DNA of 64,000 nucleotides from Yponomeuta sedellus (GCA_934045075.1 OW203722.1:25217379-25281378), one strand, 5' to 3'. Positions 1-9,930 are shown, counted from the first letter of the stretch. The notes: generated by a model from the sequence alone, not told the origin. Made by a program: numbers and translations.

Positions 1-421
1 AAAACAAAGGAAAGTAGAGTGATTCATGTTGATAGTGGCGATATTATAGTGTTGTGTCAAACGTATAAATTTTAATGTTTGTTTTTGTTTCGTCTAAGAG
101 CTGGAAATTGCGAAAAAGTACTCTAATAATTATTAAATTTAAACTCACCTTATACACAATTAAATATCCCAACTAACAATGACTATTTACACTAAAGTTT
201 TTAAATTACAACTCCTAAATTATCACAACCAGCACGACTTACAGAAACATCCGAACTATAATTACGTGAAAATATTTATAGGTACTCCTACAGACCGGAA
301 GCTCTAGACTAATAATACCAAACGTCAAACTCAGCTGTTCGCGAGCTTCAAATGTTCCATTCAATAAATTCAAAAATAGAACACGCTCCTTTGCATTTCA
401 TAGGCGCGTCACTGCACATTC
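1..421. other. AT-rich sequence, no recognised feature
   Basis: AT-rich non-coding sequence with no open frame of note and no repeat that I recognise from elsewhere in the window. Confidence 0.5.
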
Positions 422-808
422 ATGGCTGTAAAATACGAGCCAGTACTTCGAAATGTTTATTTTGTTTTCAGTTTTTTCGTGGGGTTTTTTTCGCGGAGGC
501 TCGATGCGTCCGCCCGCCGTGAGAAGAAAAGGCTAACTGCCGCCCGCCCAAGCTCTACGGCGCGTAGTGAACGTAAATTTCTCCACACTGAAAATTTTAT
601 TCAGGCTTTCGGGGCGTTATCTTGCGAGCATTCGCTGAAGTTTGAAGGTGGAGGGCTGCAGTGGCGTGATATTAAAATTTTAAATATCGGCCGCGGCAGA
701 TATGTTATCTGGCTTCTGAAGTGCTGGAAGTTTAAGGCTGTCGCTGCTGTTTGGGAATTGTTTGGGGGGAAGGGAGTTGATGTATGTGTATCACTGGCGA
801 CAATGTAG
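422..808 (+). other. unassigned 128-codon ORF in a CpG-rich patch
   Basis: An ATG-initiated frame of 128 codons runs through a locally GC- and CpG-rich patch (about 480-720) inside AT-rich DNA. The predicted peptide starts with a hydrophobic stretch (FVFSFFVGFF), followed by an Arg/Lys/Ala/Ser-rich segment, and resembles no family I know. A GC-rich patch easily lacks stop codons by chance, and there is no convincing promoter, intron or polyadenylation context. It could be a chance ORF, a 5' untranslated or promoter patch of a gene outside the window, or a small lineage-specific gene. I favour chance. Confidence 0.15.
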
Positions 809-1090
809 ACGCTTTTATAAACTTGAAAAAGCTTTCAAACGATATGTAAAATGATAGGTCTGAAAGCATTTGTCGAGATAGTAAGGATTGTGTTTAAGTG
901 CATGAGAAATAAAAAAAACTTTGTTTTTTATTAACCTTTTTTATGTGCATGCAATTATATCGCCTTTTTGTGGATTAAGATGAGCTGACAAAATAAATAC
1001 TATCTTACAATAGTATTTATTTATACAGCGCTTAGTAGAAATCATCATCTACTAGAAATAAAAACACACATACCAAATGTTCGCAAAACA

Positions 1091-1357
1091 GTCCGTGTTG
1101 GTGGAGGATTGCAAGACAGTGGCGGGCCTTACTGTCAGAAGTTATGCAGCCGCTCATGACGCCTCTGACATGGCTTAACGACTGACATGACAGACGGCAC
1201 CAACACATAGCGTGCCACGCGAAACATGGCTCGTAAAAAATGCCACTAGCGGCAGACACGGGTCGGTCACTCATCTACACCTGACCGCGCCTGTTGTTGC
1301 TTAACTCACGTGATTGATTTCAGTCCCTCGGTTCGGCTAGGTCGCGTGCGCTTCGGA
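1091..1357 (-). mobile_element. 5S-rRNA-derived SINE, 3'-truncated copy
   Basis: On the minus strand it carries the 5S-derived head (GTTAAGCAACAACAGGCGCG and the GATGAGTGACCG region) and the body with the 'ggcttaacgact...gacatg' segment. It stops near 'tcctccaccaac', so the terminal part found in full copies is missing. Several substitutions suggest an old copy. The open frame at 1032-1274 is only a by-product of this repeat. Confidence 0.75.
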
Positions 1358-1983
1358 ACACGGAGCCCCTTAACTTTATCAATTCCAAAACCGTAAGTCT
1401 GAACACTCCTTTTTCAGAGTTCAGCGGGGGCCACTTCGCGTGCCCCGTAGTTCCGTCGCCAGCGCCATCTATCCATCAACCAGATAAAACCCTACAAATA
1501 CTTTCGCCCCGCCAGCCGCGGCCATTTGCATGAAATCTAGAAATTGTTTCCAACTCGGCCTAGGAATAACAATTAGACAGTCTTCGGAGGCTAATTTATT
1601 CGCGGACAGTCGGTTTCCGGCAGAGTCTTCATGTCAGCTAGATGGAAATTTACTGTACTTCGGGTACTATGACGTGGGTAGATAAAGATAACTGCTGCTC
1701 GGAGTCTATTACGATAGCTCATATTGTAACAGTGCAAAACTCTGTACACCATTTCTATATTTTATCTTTCAATCTGTCCTATCATATTTTTAACAAAATA
1801 TAAAATTACGTCAACCATCCTAGATTTCTACTCGCTTTACCTTTTGGCGTAATACTACAGCCATCAATTTTTACCATGCACCTTATCTATGATTCCTGTT
1901 TATTCTGATCAGTTTTATATCTACAGTTTTACGGTACTGCAGCTTTTGCTTCTTTAAAATAATACTATCTTATTATTGAATAA
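1358..1983. other. no recognised feature
   Basis: Between the reversed 5S-SINE and the Transib host repeat lies mixed sequence, slightly GC-rich at 1420-1540 and AT-rich afterwards. I see no ORF and no repeat shared with the rest of the window. Confidence 0.4.
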
Positions 1984-1984
1984 C

Positions 1985-2012
1985 CTCCACCAACCCGGAC
2001 TTGGCCCCCGTG
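1985..2012 (+). mobile_element. left piece of the 5S-SINE split by Transib
   Basis: The string CTCCACCAACCCGGACTTGG followed by CCCCCGTG is the junction part of the 5S-SINE body. In other copies it is followed directly by GTGGAGTATGGCCTAACC, which here resumes at 4957 beyond the Transib insertion. Upstream the match fades, so this copy was already 5'-truncated. Confidence 0.85.
2008..2012. repeat. Transib target-site duplication, left (CCGTG)
   Basis: CCGTG immediately precedes the terminal CACGGTGG of the element and is repeated at 4957-4961. A 5-bp GC-rich duplication is the hallmark of Transib insertions. The empty site can be read from other copies of the host SINE. Confidence 0.93.
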
Positions 2013-2061
2013 CACGGTGGTACCGTAGTAGGTCATAGGACTCGGATGGCAATGACTGAGC
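2013..2061 (+). repeat. Transib left terminal inverted repeat
   Basis: It begins with the heptamer-like CACGGTG and contains AGTAGGTCATAGG and AATGACTG, which recur in the same order in the right end (4908-4956, minus strand), separated by small insertions and deletions. CACGGTG matches the V(D)J heptamer CACAGTG at six of seven positions. These ends should be the transposase binding and cleavage sites. Confidence 0.8.
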
Positions 2062-2113
2062 TAAGCCATGATATCTGGCTCAGTTACCCACTAATTGTCA
2101 TACTACCTGAGGG

Positions 2114-2119
2114 TATAAA
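2114..2119 (+). promoter_or_regulatory. TATA box of the Transib transposase gene
   Basis: GGGTATAAAAGG is a near-consensus TATA box about 160 bp upstream of the first ATG and within the element. Transcription would start about 25-30 bp downstream, around 2140-2150. Confidence 0.65.
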
Positions 2120-2294
2120 AGGTTTCGCAATCTATTGTTCCCAACATTCCTTTTTCGGCATCCGAAGTGAACACAAGTAATTAGTCATCAACCTGTTATC
2201 ACCAAGTGCTTTAATTAGCCCAAGACGCGACGCGTGTGTTTAAGTTCCAACTTGTCTGTGACCTGCTATTTTACAATGGAATTTGAAGTCACAG

Positions 2295-2640
2295 GTATGT
2301 ATTATTAATTTACTTTACTATTTTGCCTTTTCCTTCTACATTTTTTTTTTAAATAGAGTGCTACGCCAACGTGGCATTTTTTATGTATTTATGTCTGTAT
2401 ATTTTTTACGTTGAAGCTTTTACTTATGTTTGTACCTACTTGTACCATTCAATTTGGTATAGAAATATGGGTTACAATGTCTACTACTAGGCCTCTCCAA
2501 ATTTAGCTGCGTCATGCTGCGTCTGTAAGGTGCAGCCAGGTGCTACGCCGCGCGCCTGAACGCGTAGCAGGCGCGTAGCACTTGCTACGAAACATGTATC
2601 TATTTTGATCCGCTTTTAACGTATTTTTATTTTGTTTTAG
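2295..2640 (+). other. phase-1 intron of the Transib gene
   Basis: The donor ACAG/GTATGT and the acceptor TATTTTTATTTTGTTTTAG flank 346 bp. The split codon G/GT (Gly) restores one frame from ATG 2276 into the long exon. The intron holds a GC-rich patch with repeated GCTACG/GCGTAGC motifs (about 2518-2590) capable of local pairing. Confidence 0.8.
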
Positions 2641-3242
2641 GTACTAGTATTAAGTGTTCTTTCAAAAGAATGCTTGTACTAGATACTTGGCTGTCTATTA
2701 AAGACAGCAAATCTGAACTGGAGCGTTGGCATCGAGTTTTTCGAGACCTAATACAATTGCTGCCTGATGTTGAGAATTACATTGCTGATGACTTGGAAAA
2801 AAGAGTTACTAAAGTTTGTACAAGATTGGTAGCAATTTGGAAGCAAGTCACGCGCAACCATTCTCGCATGGTCTCTAAGTACGGAGACTGGCTGAACGAA
2901 ATTGAAGTTTGCGTTCTGCCAACTTGTGCAACAGTAGGGAGCCACAACACCCAACGGCCAGCAGCAGAAGCTTCGACAAGCACCCAACAGCACCAGCACA
3001 GGAAGGACTTTGAGGAATGTAGCAAGAGATCAAAACGCCGCAGGCTTGCAGAGTTAAGTAAAGTAGACAGTTCTGCGATAAATTCTTTGTTGGACGATTC
3101 TAGTCTATCTAACGCCGCTGCATCTTTAAATTTCAGCACTGACGAAGTCTTGTCTCTTATAAATGAGACAAAACTGACTAAACATCAGTATCTTTTGGTG
3201 AAAGACTTCGTTAATGCAAAATCACCTAATGCATTACCATCT

Positions 3243-3245
3243 TAA
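3243..3245 (+). other. premature TAA in the transposase frame
   Basis: The reading frame before (from 2641) and after (3246-4583) this codon is the same, and the flanking residues ALPS and QKVLEAKK are continuous in the family. A tyrosine codon at this position would differ by one base. The following context is CAA AAA, which is not the classical CARYYA read-through signal. Confidence 0.9.
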
Positions 3246-4775
3246 CAAAAAGTGTTAGAAGCTAAGAAGCGGTGCTATCCATCGCAAGAGTTTATCACGG
3301 AATCATCTGCTGAAGTAGAATTACAATCATTGTTAGATCATACTGCTTGCCGGATACTAGAATCCCAAAAACCCGTTTTGAATAATATTGACCCTAATAA
3401 AGAATTTGTTTTGATTGGAAAATGGGGTTTCGATGGGAGTACGGGGCACAGCGAATATAAACAGATTTTTGGAGATTCTGGTATCGATGATGATGGCAGT
3501 ATGTTTGTTACTTCATATTGTCCTCTTCAATTGGTTTGTAAGTCCAATACCTCCGACCCAGATCAAATAGTTTGGAAAAATCCGCGCCCTTCTTCCACCA
3601 GGTATTGTAGGCCTATTCGATTCCAATTTGCCAAAGAATCCAAAGACCTTTCTGTGCAAGAAGAAGCTTATTTCAAGACTAAAATTGATAGTTTACAACC
3701 GACTTCTTTCACTCACGGTGAATATGAAATAAAAGTGCAGCATTCTTTACAATTAACCATGGTTGATGGTAAAGTGTGCAGTGCTCTGAGCGATACATCT
3801 TGTAGTAGATGTTATATTTGTGGTTCAACTCCAAAAGAGATGAATGACATTGATAAATCGCTGAGCAAAACTGCAGATAGTGGTACCTATCAATTTGGAC
3901 TATCTCCTCTTCACTCGTATATCCGATTTTTCGAATATTTAATTCACGTTTCTTATAGATTAGACATAAAGAAATGGCAGGTACGTTCTTCAGACGAAAA
4001 AGCTCTTCTTGCACAAAAAAAACAACATGTGCAGCAACAGTTTAGGCAGAAACTTGGTCTAATAGTCGACAAACCGCGAAGTGGAGGAAGTGGCACATCT
4101 AACGACGGAAACACTGCCAGAAAGTTTTTTTCTAACTCAGCGGTTTCAGCGGAAATTACTGGATTAGATAAAATCCTTATTGACAGATGTCATAATCTGC
4201 TGCAGTGTCTTTCGTCGGGATACAAAATTAATAACGCCACTTTTAAAGAGTATTCTCTAGAAACAGCACGTAAACTTGTTGCTACCTATCCATGGTACAA
4301 CTTGCCATCGTCTGTACATAAGGTCCTCATTCATGGGTCGGAAGTAATTGAACACGCATTATTGTCAATAGGTGAGCTTTCGGAAGAGGCCGCCGAATCT
4401 TGCAATAAATTAATCAAACTCTTCAGGCGTGACAACACGAGGAAAATGTCTCGGGTTGTCACAAACACCGACTTGATACATAGACTTCTCCTTAATTCGG
4501 ATCCTTATATTTCTAGTTTAAGAAGGTTACCACAGAAGAAGAAGTCTATTCTATCAAAAGAAGTATTAAATTTGTTGTCGGTTTAGGAAAAAATGTAAAA
4601 AATAAGATAGGTATTTATGTTATTTTTTACATAACTCCTATTATGTAAATATAATATTTTTTGTCCAATTGTGTGTTTGTACTTAGATGTTAGTTAAGTA
4701 TTTACTTTATTTGTAATATAAAATGTAAATAGTAAGGTTTAATAGTTATTAAGTTGCAAACCTTCTTTTAAGTGT

Positions 4776-4803
4776 AATAAAAATGCATAATTTTGTAAAT
4801 AAA
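4776..4803 (+). promoter_or_regulatory. polyadenylation signals of the Transib gene
   Basis: Two AATAAA hexamers (4776-4781 and 4798-4803) lie about 200 bp after the stop codon, followed by a T-rich stretch at 4823-4840, before the right terminal repeat. Confidence 0.65.
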
Positions 4804-4907
4804 ATAAGCTTTTTAAGATTATTTTGTTTTTTTTTTATTGTGTTATGGCTTAAAGTATTACAAAACACCATAATAATAATAATCAGCTATGACAACGACA
4901 GTCATTA

Positions 4908-4956
4908 TTATCGCGAAACCCTATGACCGCTACTCTTAGGGCGTGGAACCAGTGTG
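4908..4956 (-). repeat. Transib right terminal inverted repeat
   Basis: Read inward on the minus strand it starts CACACTGGTTCC and contains AGTAGCGGTCATAGGG and AATGACTG, matching the left end with about 8 extra bases. The terminal CACACTG differs from the left CACGGTG, so the two ends are not equal. Confidence 0.8.
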
Positions 4957-4961
4957 CCGTG
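4957..4961. repeat. Transib target-site duplication, right (CCGTG)
   Basis: Second copy of CCGTG. The 5S-SINE sequence resumes here with GTGGAGTATGGCC. Confidence 0.93.
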
Positions 4962-5040
4962 GTGGAGTATGGCCTAACCTTCCTGCGATGTAGGAAGAGA
5001 CCCGTGCCCCAGCAGTGGGGACATACAAGGGTTGATAACG
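4957..5040 (+). mobile_element. right piece of the 5S-SINE split by Transib
   Basis: It carries GTGGTGGAGTATGGCCTAAC through AGGAAGAGACCCGTGCCCC to the typical 3' end ACATACAAGGGTTGATAACG. Together with 1985-2012 it reconstitutes one 3' part of the SINE once the Transib and one CCGTG copy are removed. Confidence 0.88.
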
Positions 5041-5239
5041 ATAACCTAGTTAGCTGGGTCTCGACTGTCAACTAAACAAAAAGTAATAATTTACTTTTGA
5101 AATAATTCAAACTTTACTAGACGGCCAGCTATATGAAGCATCGTTATGGTACACAAAGTGTTGTTGAAGTCATATACATATTTTATTATTGCAAAAACCC
5201 TTCGAATATTACATAAGTCATAAGTGCGTGTTTCTACTA

Positions 5240-5338
5240 CAAATGGCATCATCTGATGTCTTGGCATGCATGCATGCAACGACTTATAAATGTTAATGAA
5301 GCGCAAGGAGTTGATAGGATCGTGGCAAATATCTGACA
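5240..5338 (+). mobile_element. RTE-like LINE 3' fragment
   Basis: The pattern 'gcatgcatgcaacgacttataaatgttaatgaagcg...aggatcgtggcaa' is the decayed C-terminal coding end of the LINE family seen in better shape at 17018-17415 (RLMNVDEAKV..DRGKW). Confidence 0.55.
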
Positions 5339-5429
5339 CTAGGTGACAAAACTGCTTTTAATTATAAACAAAAACGTTTAATTATGTCAATTTAGTTTTA
5401 GTCTAGTATAACTCTTTTAAGTCCCAAAT

Positions 5430-5762
5430 AAATTACGCACTCACTGAGTCACTCACTCACTTACTCACATACTCACTCACTCACACACTCATTTACTCAC
5501 CCACTGACTCACTCACTCACTCACTCACAAACTCACTCACGCACTCACTCTCTCACTCACTTACTCACTCACTCACTCACTCACTCACTCACTCACTCAC
5601 AAACTAACCCATGCACTCACTCACTCACTCACTTATTCACCCACTGACTCACTTACTCACTCACAAACTCACTAACGCACTCACTCACTCACAAACTCAC
5701 TCACTCACAAACTCACTCACGCACTCACTCACTCACTCACTCACTCACTCACTCACTTACTA
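5430..5762 (+). repeat. CACT-type tandem repeat, imperfect
   Basis: About 330 bp built almost entirely of ACTC units (actcactcactc), broken by variants such as ACTT, CAAACTCA and GCACTCA. The variants recur in blocks ('acaaactcactcacgcactcactc'), so a longer higher-order unit may have been duplicated. Confidence 0.9.
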
Positions 5763-6650
5763 GTCTGCCTACTTACTAGGATACATGCGCGTGTTTATTT
5801 CTACCTCGAGCTACTAATCCCAAACTGATGAAAAAATCATCATACCAAAGTAAATTCGCAAACAGTGCATAGCAATTTTAGTAGCCTACGGCCTTGAATC
5901 TAGCGAATTTATTTATAAAAACATGATTTCTGAAAACACTCTGTAAACGCAAGCAACATTCATAACTCCTAAATTAATTAATATCTTGTCCGCTCCGTTT
6001 AATTCACAAAAAAACGTAATAATTATCTCGCTTTTACGAGTTCATATAAATTAAAAATAGTTTTAATTTTTTGTAGGTAAATACCGACCCAAACAAATTA
6101 TGCTGTGTTTATCAAGTGTTTTAAGGGAACTGTGTGTTTTTTATATACCATCGCCAAATATTTTCGAATATTGTTGTAAAACCTAATGAAGGTCTTCATT
6201 TTAAAAAAATACTTGAATAGAAAAAAAAAATCTCTCAAAATGTCTCGTAAACTACTGTGTATATCATTTTAGTATTTTATGAGACATTTTTTAATTCCAA
6301 TATTACGTTAATATTTAATTAATTATCCTTTATTGCATACAAAACGTTAAATAAAAATAACATATACAAAGGCGAGCTTATTTCTGCCAGAGAATTATTA
6401 ACTAAGTAGAAATCACTTTTCAGAAATGTTTGCTACCTTTTACCGTTGTTAAGCTTTCGCTTTGTATTTCAGAGCTCTCTGGAAAAGTTTTTAAATAAGC
6501 AACTTAACAACATAGTTGGTTTTCATTATTTGCCATTGAACCCAAGGTGAACTTTTCTAAATCAATGAAAATGTTCAACGCACCCTTAACACGCACTAAC
6601 GAGGGGTCTACTTAGAAACTGTATTTAAAAAATCGCACTCGCTGCACTCG
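5763..6650. other. no recognised gene; short LINE-tail remnant
   Basis: AT-rich sequence. The only recognisable piece is around 6355-6400 (acaaaggcgagcttatttctgcc...), which matches the 3' untranslated region of the LINE at 57336-57985. Confidence 0.4.
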
Positions 6651-6651
6651 A

Positions 6652-6930
6652 AGCGCTCGTGGGCTAGTCGAACCGAGTGATTGGAATCAATCACTTGATA
6701 TAAAAAACAACAGGCGCGGTTAACAGAAGAGGTGGCGTTTTGCCGAGCCCTTCCATGCTTCAAAAGGCACTTAAGACGTAGAGGTCTTGTAGGCGGGTAG
6801 ATAACTTCTGAAATTAAGGCCCGCCACAATCCTCCACCAACCCAGAGTTGGCCCCCGTGGTGGAGTATGGCTTAACCTTCCTGCGATGCAGGAAGAGATC
6901 CGTGCCCTAGCAGTGGTGACATACAAGGGT
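6652..6930 (+). mobile_element. 5S-rRNA-derived SINE with internal deletion
   Basis: It starts AAGCGCTCGTGGGCTAGTCG, keeps the AACAACAGGCGCGG part of the 5S head, then has lost the GATGGGTGACC-to-GGCATTT part. It ends at GACATACAAGGGT. Loss of box C means it is unlikely to be transcribed from its own promoter. Confidence 0.8.
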
Positions 6931-7349
6931 AGAAGTCGACTCGCTGGACGTTATAACGTTTTAATTTTCCTATTGCGTAGCGCTATCTTGCTCTTCGAAG
7001 CGAAACAAAGCGAGATGACACTAGTCAATAAAACATGGAAATATTTATCGCAGTAACATATTTTACTAGACTTCAATTAAATTTTTTAGCGAAATGGCAA
7101 CCGGCCGTTGTCGACTATTTCTGCCAGTGTCATTGACTAGACTTAAATCTGCTACTGCGTAGACTCTGCTTTTAGATTACTTCAAAACTTCATTGTCAAA
7201 ATTCTACTTTTGACAAATACTGTTGTTTTATCTCCGATTTAAATCCGCGCGGTATGTACAATAGAACTCCTGTTATTTGAATTGGATTTTCGAAACATAT
7301 TACAATACATATACGAGTCGAGAGGTAGACAGAGGCTTATGATCTCAAA

Positions 7350-7465
7350 CAGTTTGCCACTTACCAACATCCTGACACCAAGCGAAAGAGACGTGTCAGG
7401 ATCGTGGTAAGTGAGAGAGCCGGCCTTTGCCTATCCCTCTGGGATACTGGCGAGATTTTATGTTA
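7350..7465 (+). mobile_element. RTE-like LINE 3' remnant with local duplication
   Basis: GTCAGGATCGTGGTAAGTG and CTATCCCTCTGGGATAC are the end of the LINE family seen at 17018-17415. An inverted piece (GCCACTTACCAACATCCTGAC) stands just before it, giving a small fold-back. Confidence 0.45.
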
Positions 7466-7535
7466 TGTTAGTTTGTTGATTTTAATTGTATCACCCGAAA
7501 CGTAAAAACTAGATTGAATATTATTTTTGCGATTG

Positions 7536-7780
7536 CAACCCTGTATGTCCCCACTGCTGGGGCACGGGTCTCTTACTGCATTGCGGGAAGGTTAAGCCAT
7601 ACTCCACCACGGGGACCAAGTCCGGGTTGGTGGAAGTGGCGGCGGCGGCGAAAGATAGTGGCGGGTTTTACTGTCAGAAGTTATCAAGCCGCCCATAAGG
7701 CCTCTGACATGGCTTTACGACTGCCATTACATGACAGCCGGCACCAACGGCTTAAGGTGCCTTGCGAAGCACGGAAACGG
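7536..7780 (-). mobile_element. 5S-SINE body, 5'-truncated
   Basis: On the minus strand it includes the 3' end (complement of CCCTGTATGTCCCCACTGC) and the body up to the GTGCCTTGCGAAGCACGG region. The 5S-derived head is absent. A GGCGGCGGCGGCG expansion replaces part of the middle. Confidence 0.8.
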
Positions 7781-7837
7781 GTCAACGGGTCTTACTCCAT
7801 GCTTATTTAATATGCAGTCCCCAATTTTCTTCTAACA

Positions 7838-7965
7838 AATAATTCGCTAACGGTGAAGGAAAAACATGGTGATAAAACCGGAGTGTGTGAGGTGTTCAAA
7901 TACGAAATAGCGATTAAAGTTGCCAATCCGCGAAGGGCACGTGTGGCAATTAAGATAAGATGAGA
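7838..7965 (+). mobile_element. tRNA-derived SINE body (HaSE1-like), 5'-truncated
   Basis: The motifs 'ttcgctaacggtgaaggaaaaac', 'gtgtgtgaggtgttcaaatac' and 'gttgccaatccgcgaagggcacgtgtggcaattaag' match the central body of the full copy at 14822-15105. It abuts a minus-strand LINE tail (AGAATATTCTTTATTGTACAC) at about 7966. Confidence 0.6.
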
Positions 7966-8084
7966 ATATTCTTTATTGTACACCGGAATAACAACAAATA
8001 AGTACAAAATAATTACGAATATACATAGTACAATATATTCATATTCTTTCCACTCTCTATTCGGTGCTGTTCAATCCAGCCACA

Positions 8085-8656
8085 CCTCTGTATCTCAAAA
8101 CTCGCTTTGAATTTTTATGTGATACGCACAGTCGGACTTTGTGATCCGGTCACAATCGATTGCTGAAGACACTAAGTCATTCGACAAGGTTCTTCAGCCA
8201 ATCCTTTACTATTACAGCTGTCCGCCTGTGGAATGATCTTCCCTTGGACGTAAGATTGTCACCGTCCCTGCCAATATTTAAAAACAGAGTGCATAACCAT
8301 TATTTTTCCTTATTGTAAGTTTTTTTATTTGTATTTGTGAAATCCCTTTCTAGTATTATGTAGGTATATTTTTCGTTCATGTCCTATGTTTTTTTTTCCT
8401 TGTGTATGTCTATTTTTATTTATTTCATATTTATGTATCGATTATGTATGTGTATCAACTATAAAATAATATGTTATCTAATATTGTTTAGTTGCGCCGA
8501 CTACCCGTATTTCAGTTTCCGTTTCTTCTTTTCCGTCAATGGTTGTCTGGAAGAAATTACTTTTAGTAATAAGGCCGCCACTTGTACTGTACTGTTCTTT
8601 TATAAGTCTCTTATGTAATCCTTGGTGTACATGCAATAAAGAATATTCTATCTATC
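8085..8656 (+). mobile_element. CR1/Jockey-like LINE 3' end
   Basis: The first part encodes a decayed LWNDLPLDVRLSP-type motif followed by a short F..R...HYF end, typical of the C-terminus of such LINE reverse transcriptases. The 3' untranslated region (8320-8620) ends GTACATGCAATAAAGAATAT plus a short (TATC) tail. A second copy of the same 3' region is at 30893-31222. Confidence 0.65.
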
Positions 8657-9284
8657 TACAATTAGCGGCCTTACTGCTAAAAGCAATTTCTTCCCTTTAA
8701 ACCTTACGGTGGAAACTTCTTGAAAGAAAAAGGCCATGTTCTCTGTCTCTGAGAGAAGACCTGTGCCCAGCAGTAGAAAGTTTATAGGCTATATAAAGGA
8801 AAACGTAAATTGCATTTATGAGACTTGACACATATGTGCTTGTATCCTGTTCATTTGGGAATATTTTGTTATCTATTAATTTCAGATTATACTAGTTTGT
8901 TAAGCAGTTGCGCCGAGCTCACAGAGTAGACGCCAAATTTTCATTAAGCAATTTTCTTTCTGATGTAGTCGCCTTAATATAAAGCTGTAAATCACATCGA
9001 TATAATTGCATCGCGCGGCCCGAACGCAATCGCGTGCTGACCCCCGGTCACAATATTTAATAAGCCTGTTAAATTTTTCGTTTATGCTTTAGGTATGTTG
9101 TGAATAAGAGATTCCAGAAGACGAATCTTGAAGCAAGTACAAGTTATACAACCTAATTATGCCGCCGACTTCGCTCATGCATGAGATTCAAGTGTCGTAG
9201 GACTTAAACTGAAGCGCTTGTGGCCTAGGTGAACCGAGTGATTGCATTCTGTGCGGATGACCGGATTTTAATTAAATAAAGGTA

Positions 9285-9930
9285 TCAACATTGATGCAAA
9301 GCTTCAATGGGGTCCTCATATAAAAAAATTGCAAATAGGCTTAGTTCAGCAGCATATGCAGTTAAAATAATTAGGGAACTAACTGACGTCGTAACTGCTA
9401 GGCTTGTTTATTTTAGTTACTTTCATAGTGTTATGTCTTATGGCATACTACTGCGGGGACGGGCTGCAGATATTGAGACCATCTTTGTCTTGCCGAAGAG
9501 AACGATCGGATTCATTTATAAGCTAATCAGTAGAGATTCGTTAAGAGATTTCTTTAAAGAAACTAACATCCTGACAGTTGCCTGTCAGTATATCTATGGA
9601 AACATTATGTACGTCAAGCTTGCCTGAATCGCGGTTCAAAAAATATGTTAAGCACACTTTGTGCCAAAAGGGCTACTATGACATAAAGGATTATCTATAT
9701 GACAATGAGATCTGGAATTAAAATCAGTACAATGTATGAGCTCTATGTTTTATAATAATTATGTAAACTATGTTAATTAAGGACTTTGAAAAGACTAAGT
9801 TTGGAGAATTTTGTCCATTTTTTCTCCAAAATGATCTAGATTTTGAAATGGACACCTAGTTTTAATTATAACGTTCATTAAGTCGCAGTTTCTGCGCTAC
9901 TTTCAATAAAACCTTTCCATTTCATTTCAT
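9285..9930 (+). mobile_element. CR1/Jockey-like LINE, C-terminal reverse transcriptase fragment
   Basis: The open frame at 9307-9627 encodes KKIANRLSSAAYAVKIIREL, then ARLVYFSYFHSVMSYGILL, then ADIETIFVLPKR, which are typical of the region after the polymerase core of Jockey/CR1-type LINEs. The frame ends at a stop near 9625, but related coding sequence (YFKKYVKHTLC-like) continues out of frame. The 3' untranslated part ends TTCAATAAAACCTTTCCATT. Its 3' region recurs at 32757-32998. It is a dead 5'-truncated copy. Confidence 0.75.

Larger units (their letters stand above)
2276..4586 (+). pseudogene. Transib transposase (RAG1-core homologue), one in-frame stop
   Basis: The transposase catalyses cut-and-paste movement in the nucleus. 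Exon 1 (2276-2294) encodes MEFEVT and ends ACAG/GTATGT. Exon 2 starts after TTTTGTTTTAG at 2641, and the join is in frame. Total length is about 654 codons, in the range of the family. RAG1-like signatures: FDGS with a candidate first catalytic Asp (3432-3434), WKNPRPSSTR, MVDGK with a candidate second Asp (3765-3767), CYIC zinc ligands (3810-3821), SPLHSYIRFFE, HKVLIH (4317-4334; aligns with the zinc-binding His pair of RAG1) and SIGELSEEAAES, whose second SEE glutamate (4386-4388) aligns with RAG1 E962. The frame ends at TAG 4584-4586. A TAA at 3243-3245 interrupts it after ...NALPS; the frame continues unchanged beyond. It is therefore probably recently dead, unless the stop is read through. 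No CpG or codon anomaly is evident. Confidence 0.92.
2013..4956 (+). mobile_element. complete Transib DNA transposon
   Basis: A 2,944-bp DNA transposon bounded by inverted terminal repeats that start CACGGTGG (left) and CACACTGG (right, read inward on the minus strand), with a perfect CCGTG duplication outside. Shared blocks of the two ends include TGGT.CC, AGTAG, GTCATAGG and AATGACTG. Inside are a TATA box, a two-exon transposase gene and tandem polyadenylation signals. Transib transposases are the known relatives of the RAG1 core, and Transib termini resemble the heptamer of V(D)J recombination signals (Kapitonov and Jurka). The element sits inside a 5S-SINE. The perfect duplication and nearly intact gene indicate a fairly recent insertion. 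Confidence 0.95.

Noticed and set aside
2748..3139. Minus-strand ORFs of 83 and 120 codons within the Transib
   Set aside because: They lie opposite the transposase frame and show no domain.
5430..5762. Telomeric repeat
   Set aside because: Insect telomeres are TTAGG repeats; this is a CACT tetranucleotide.
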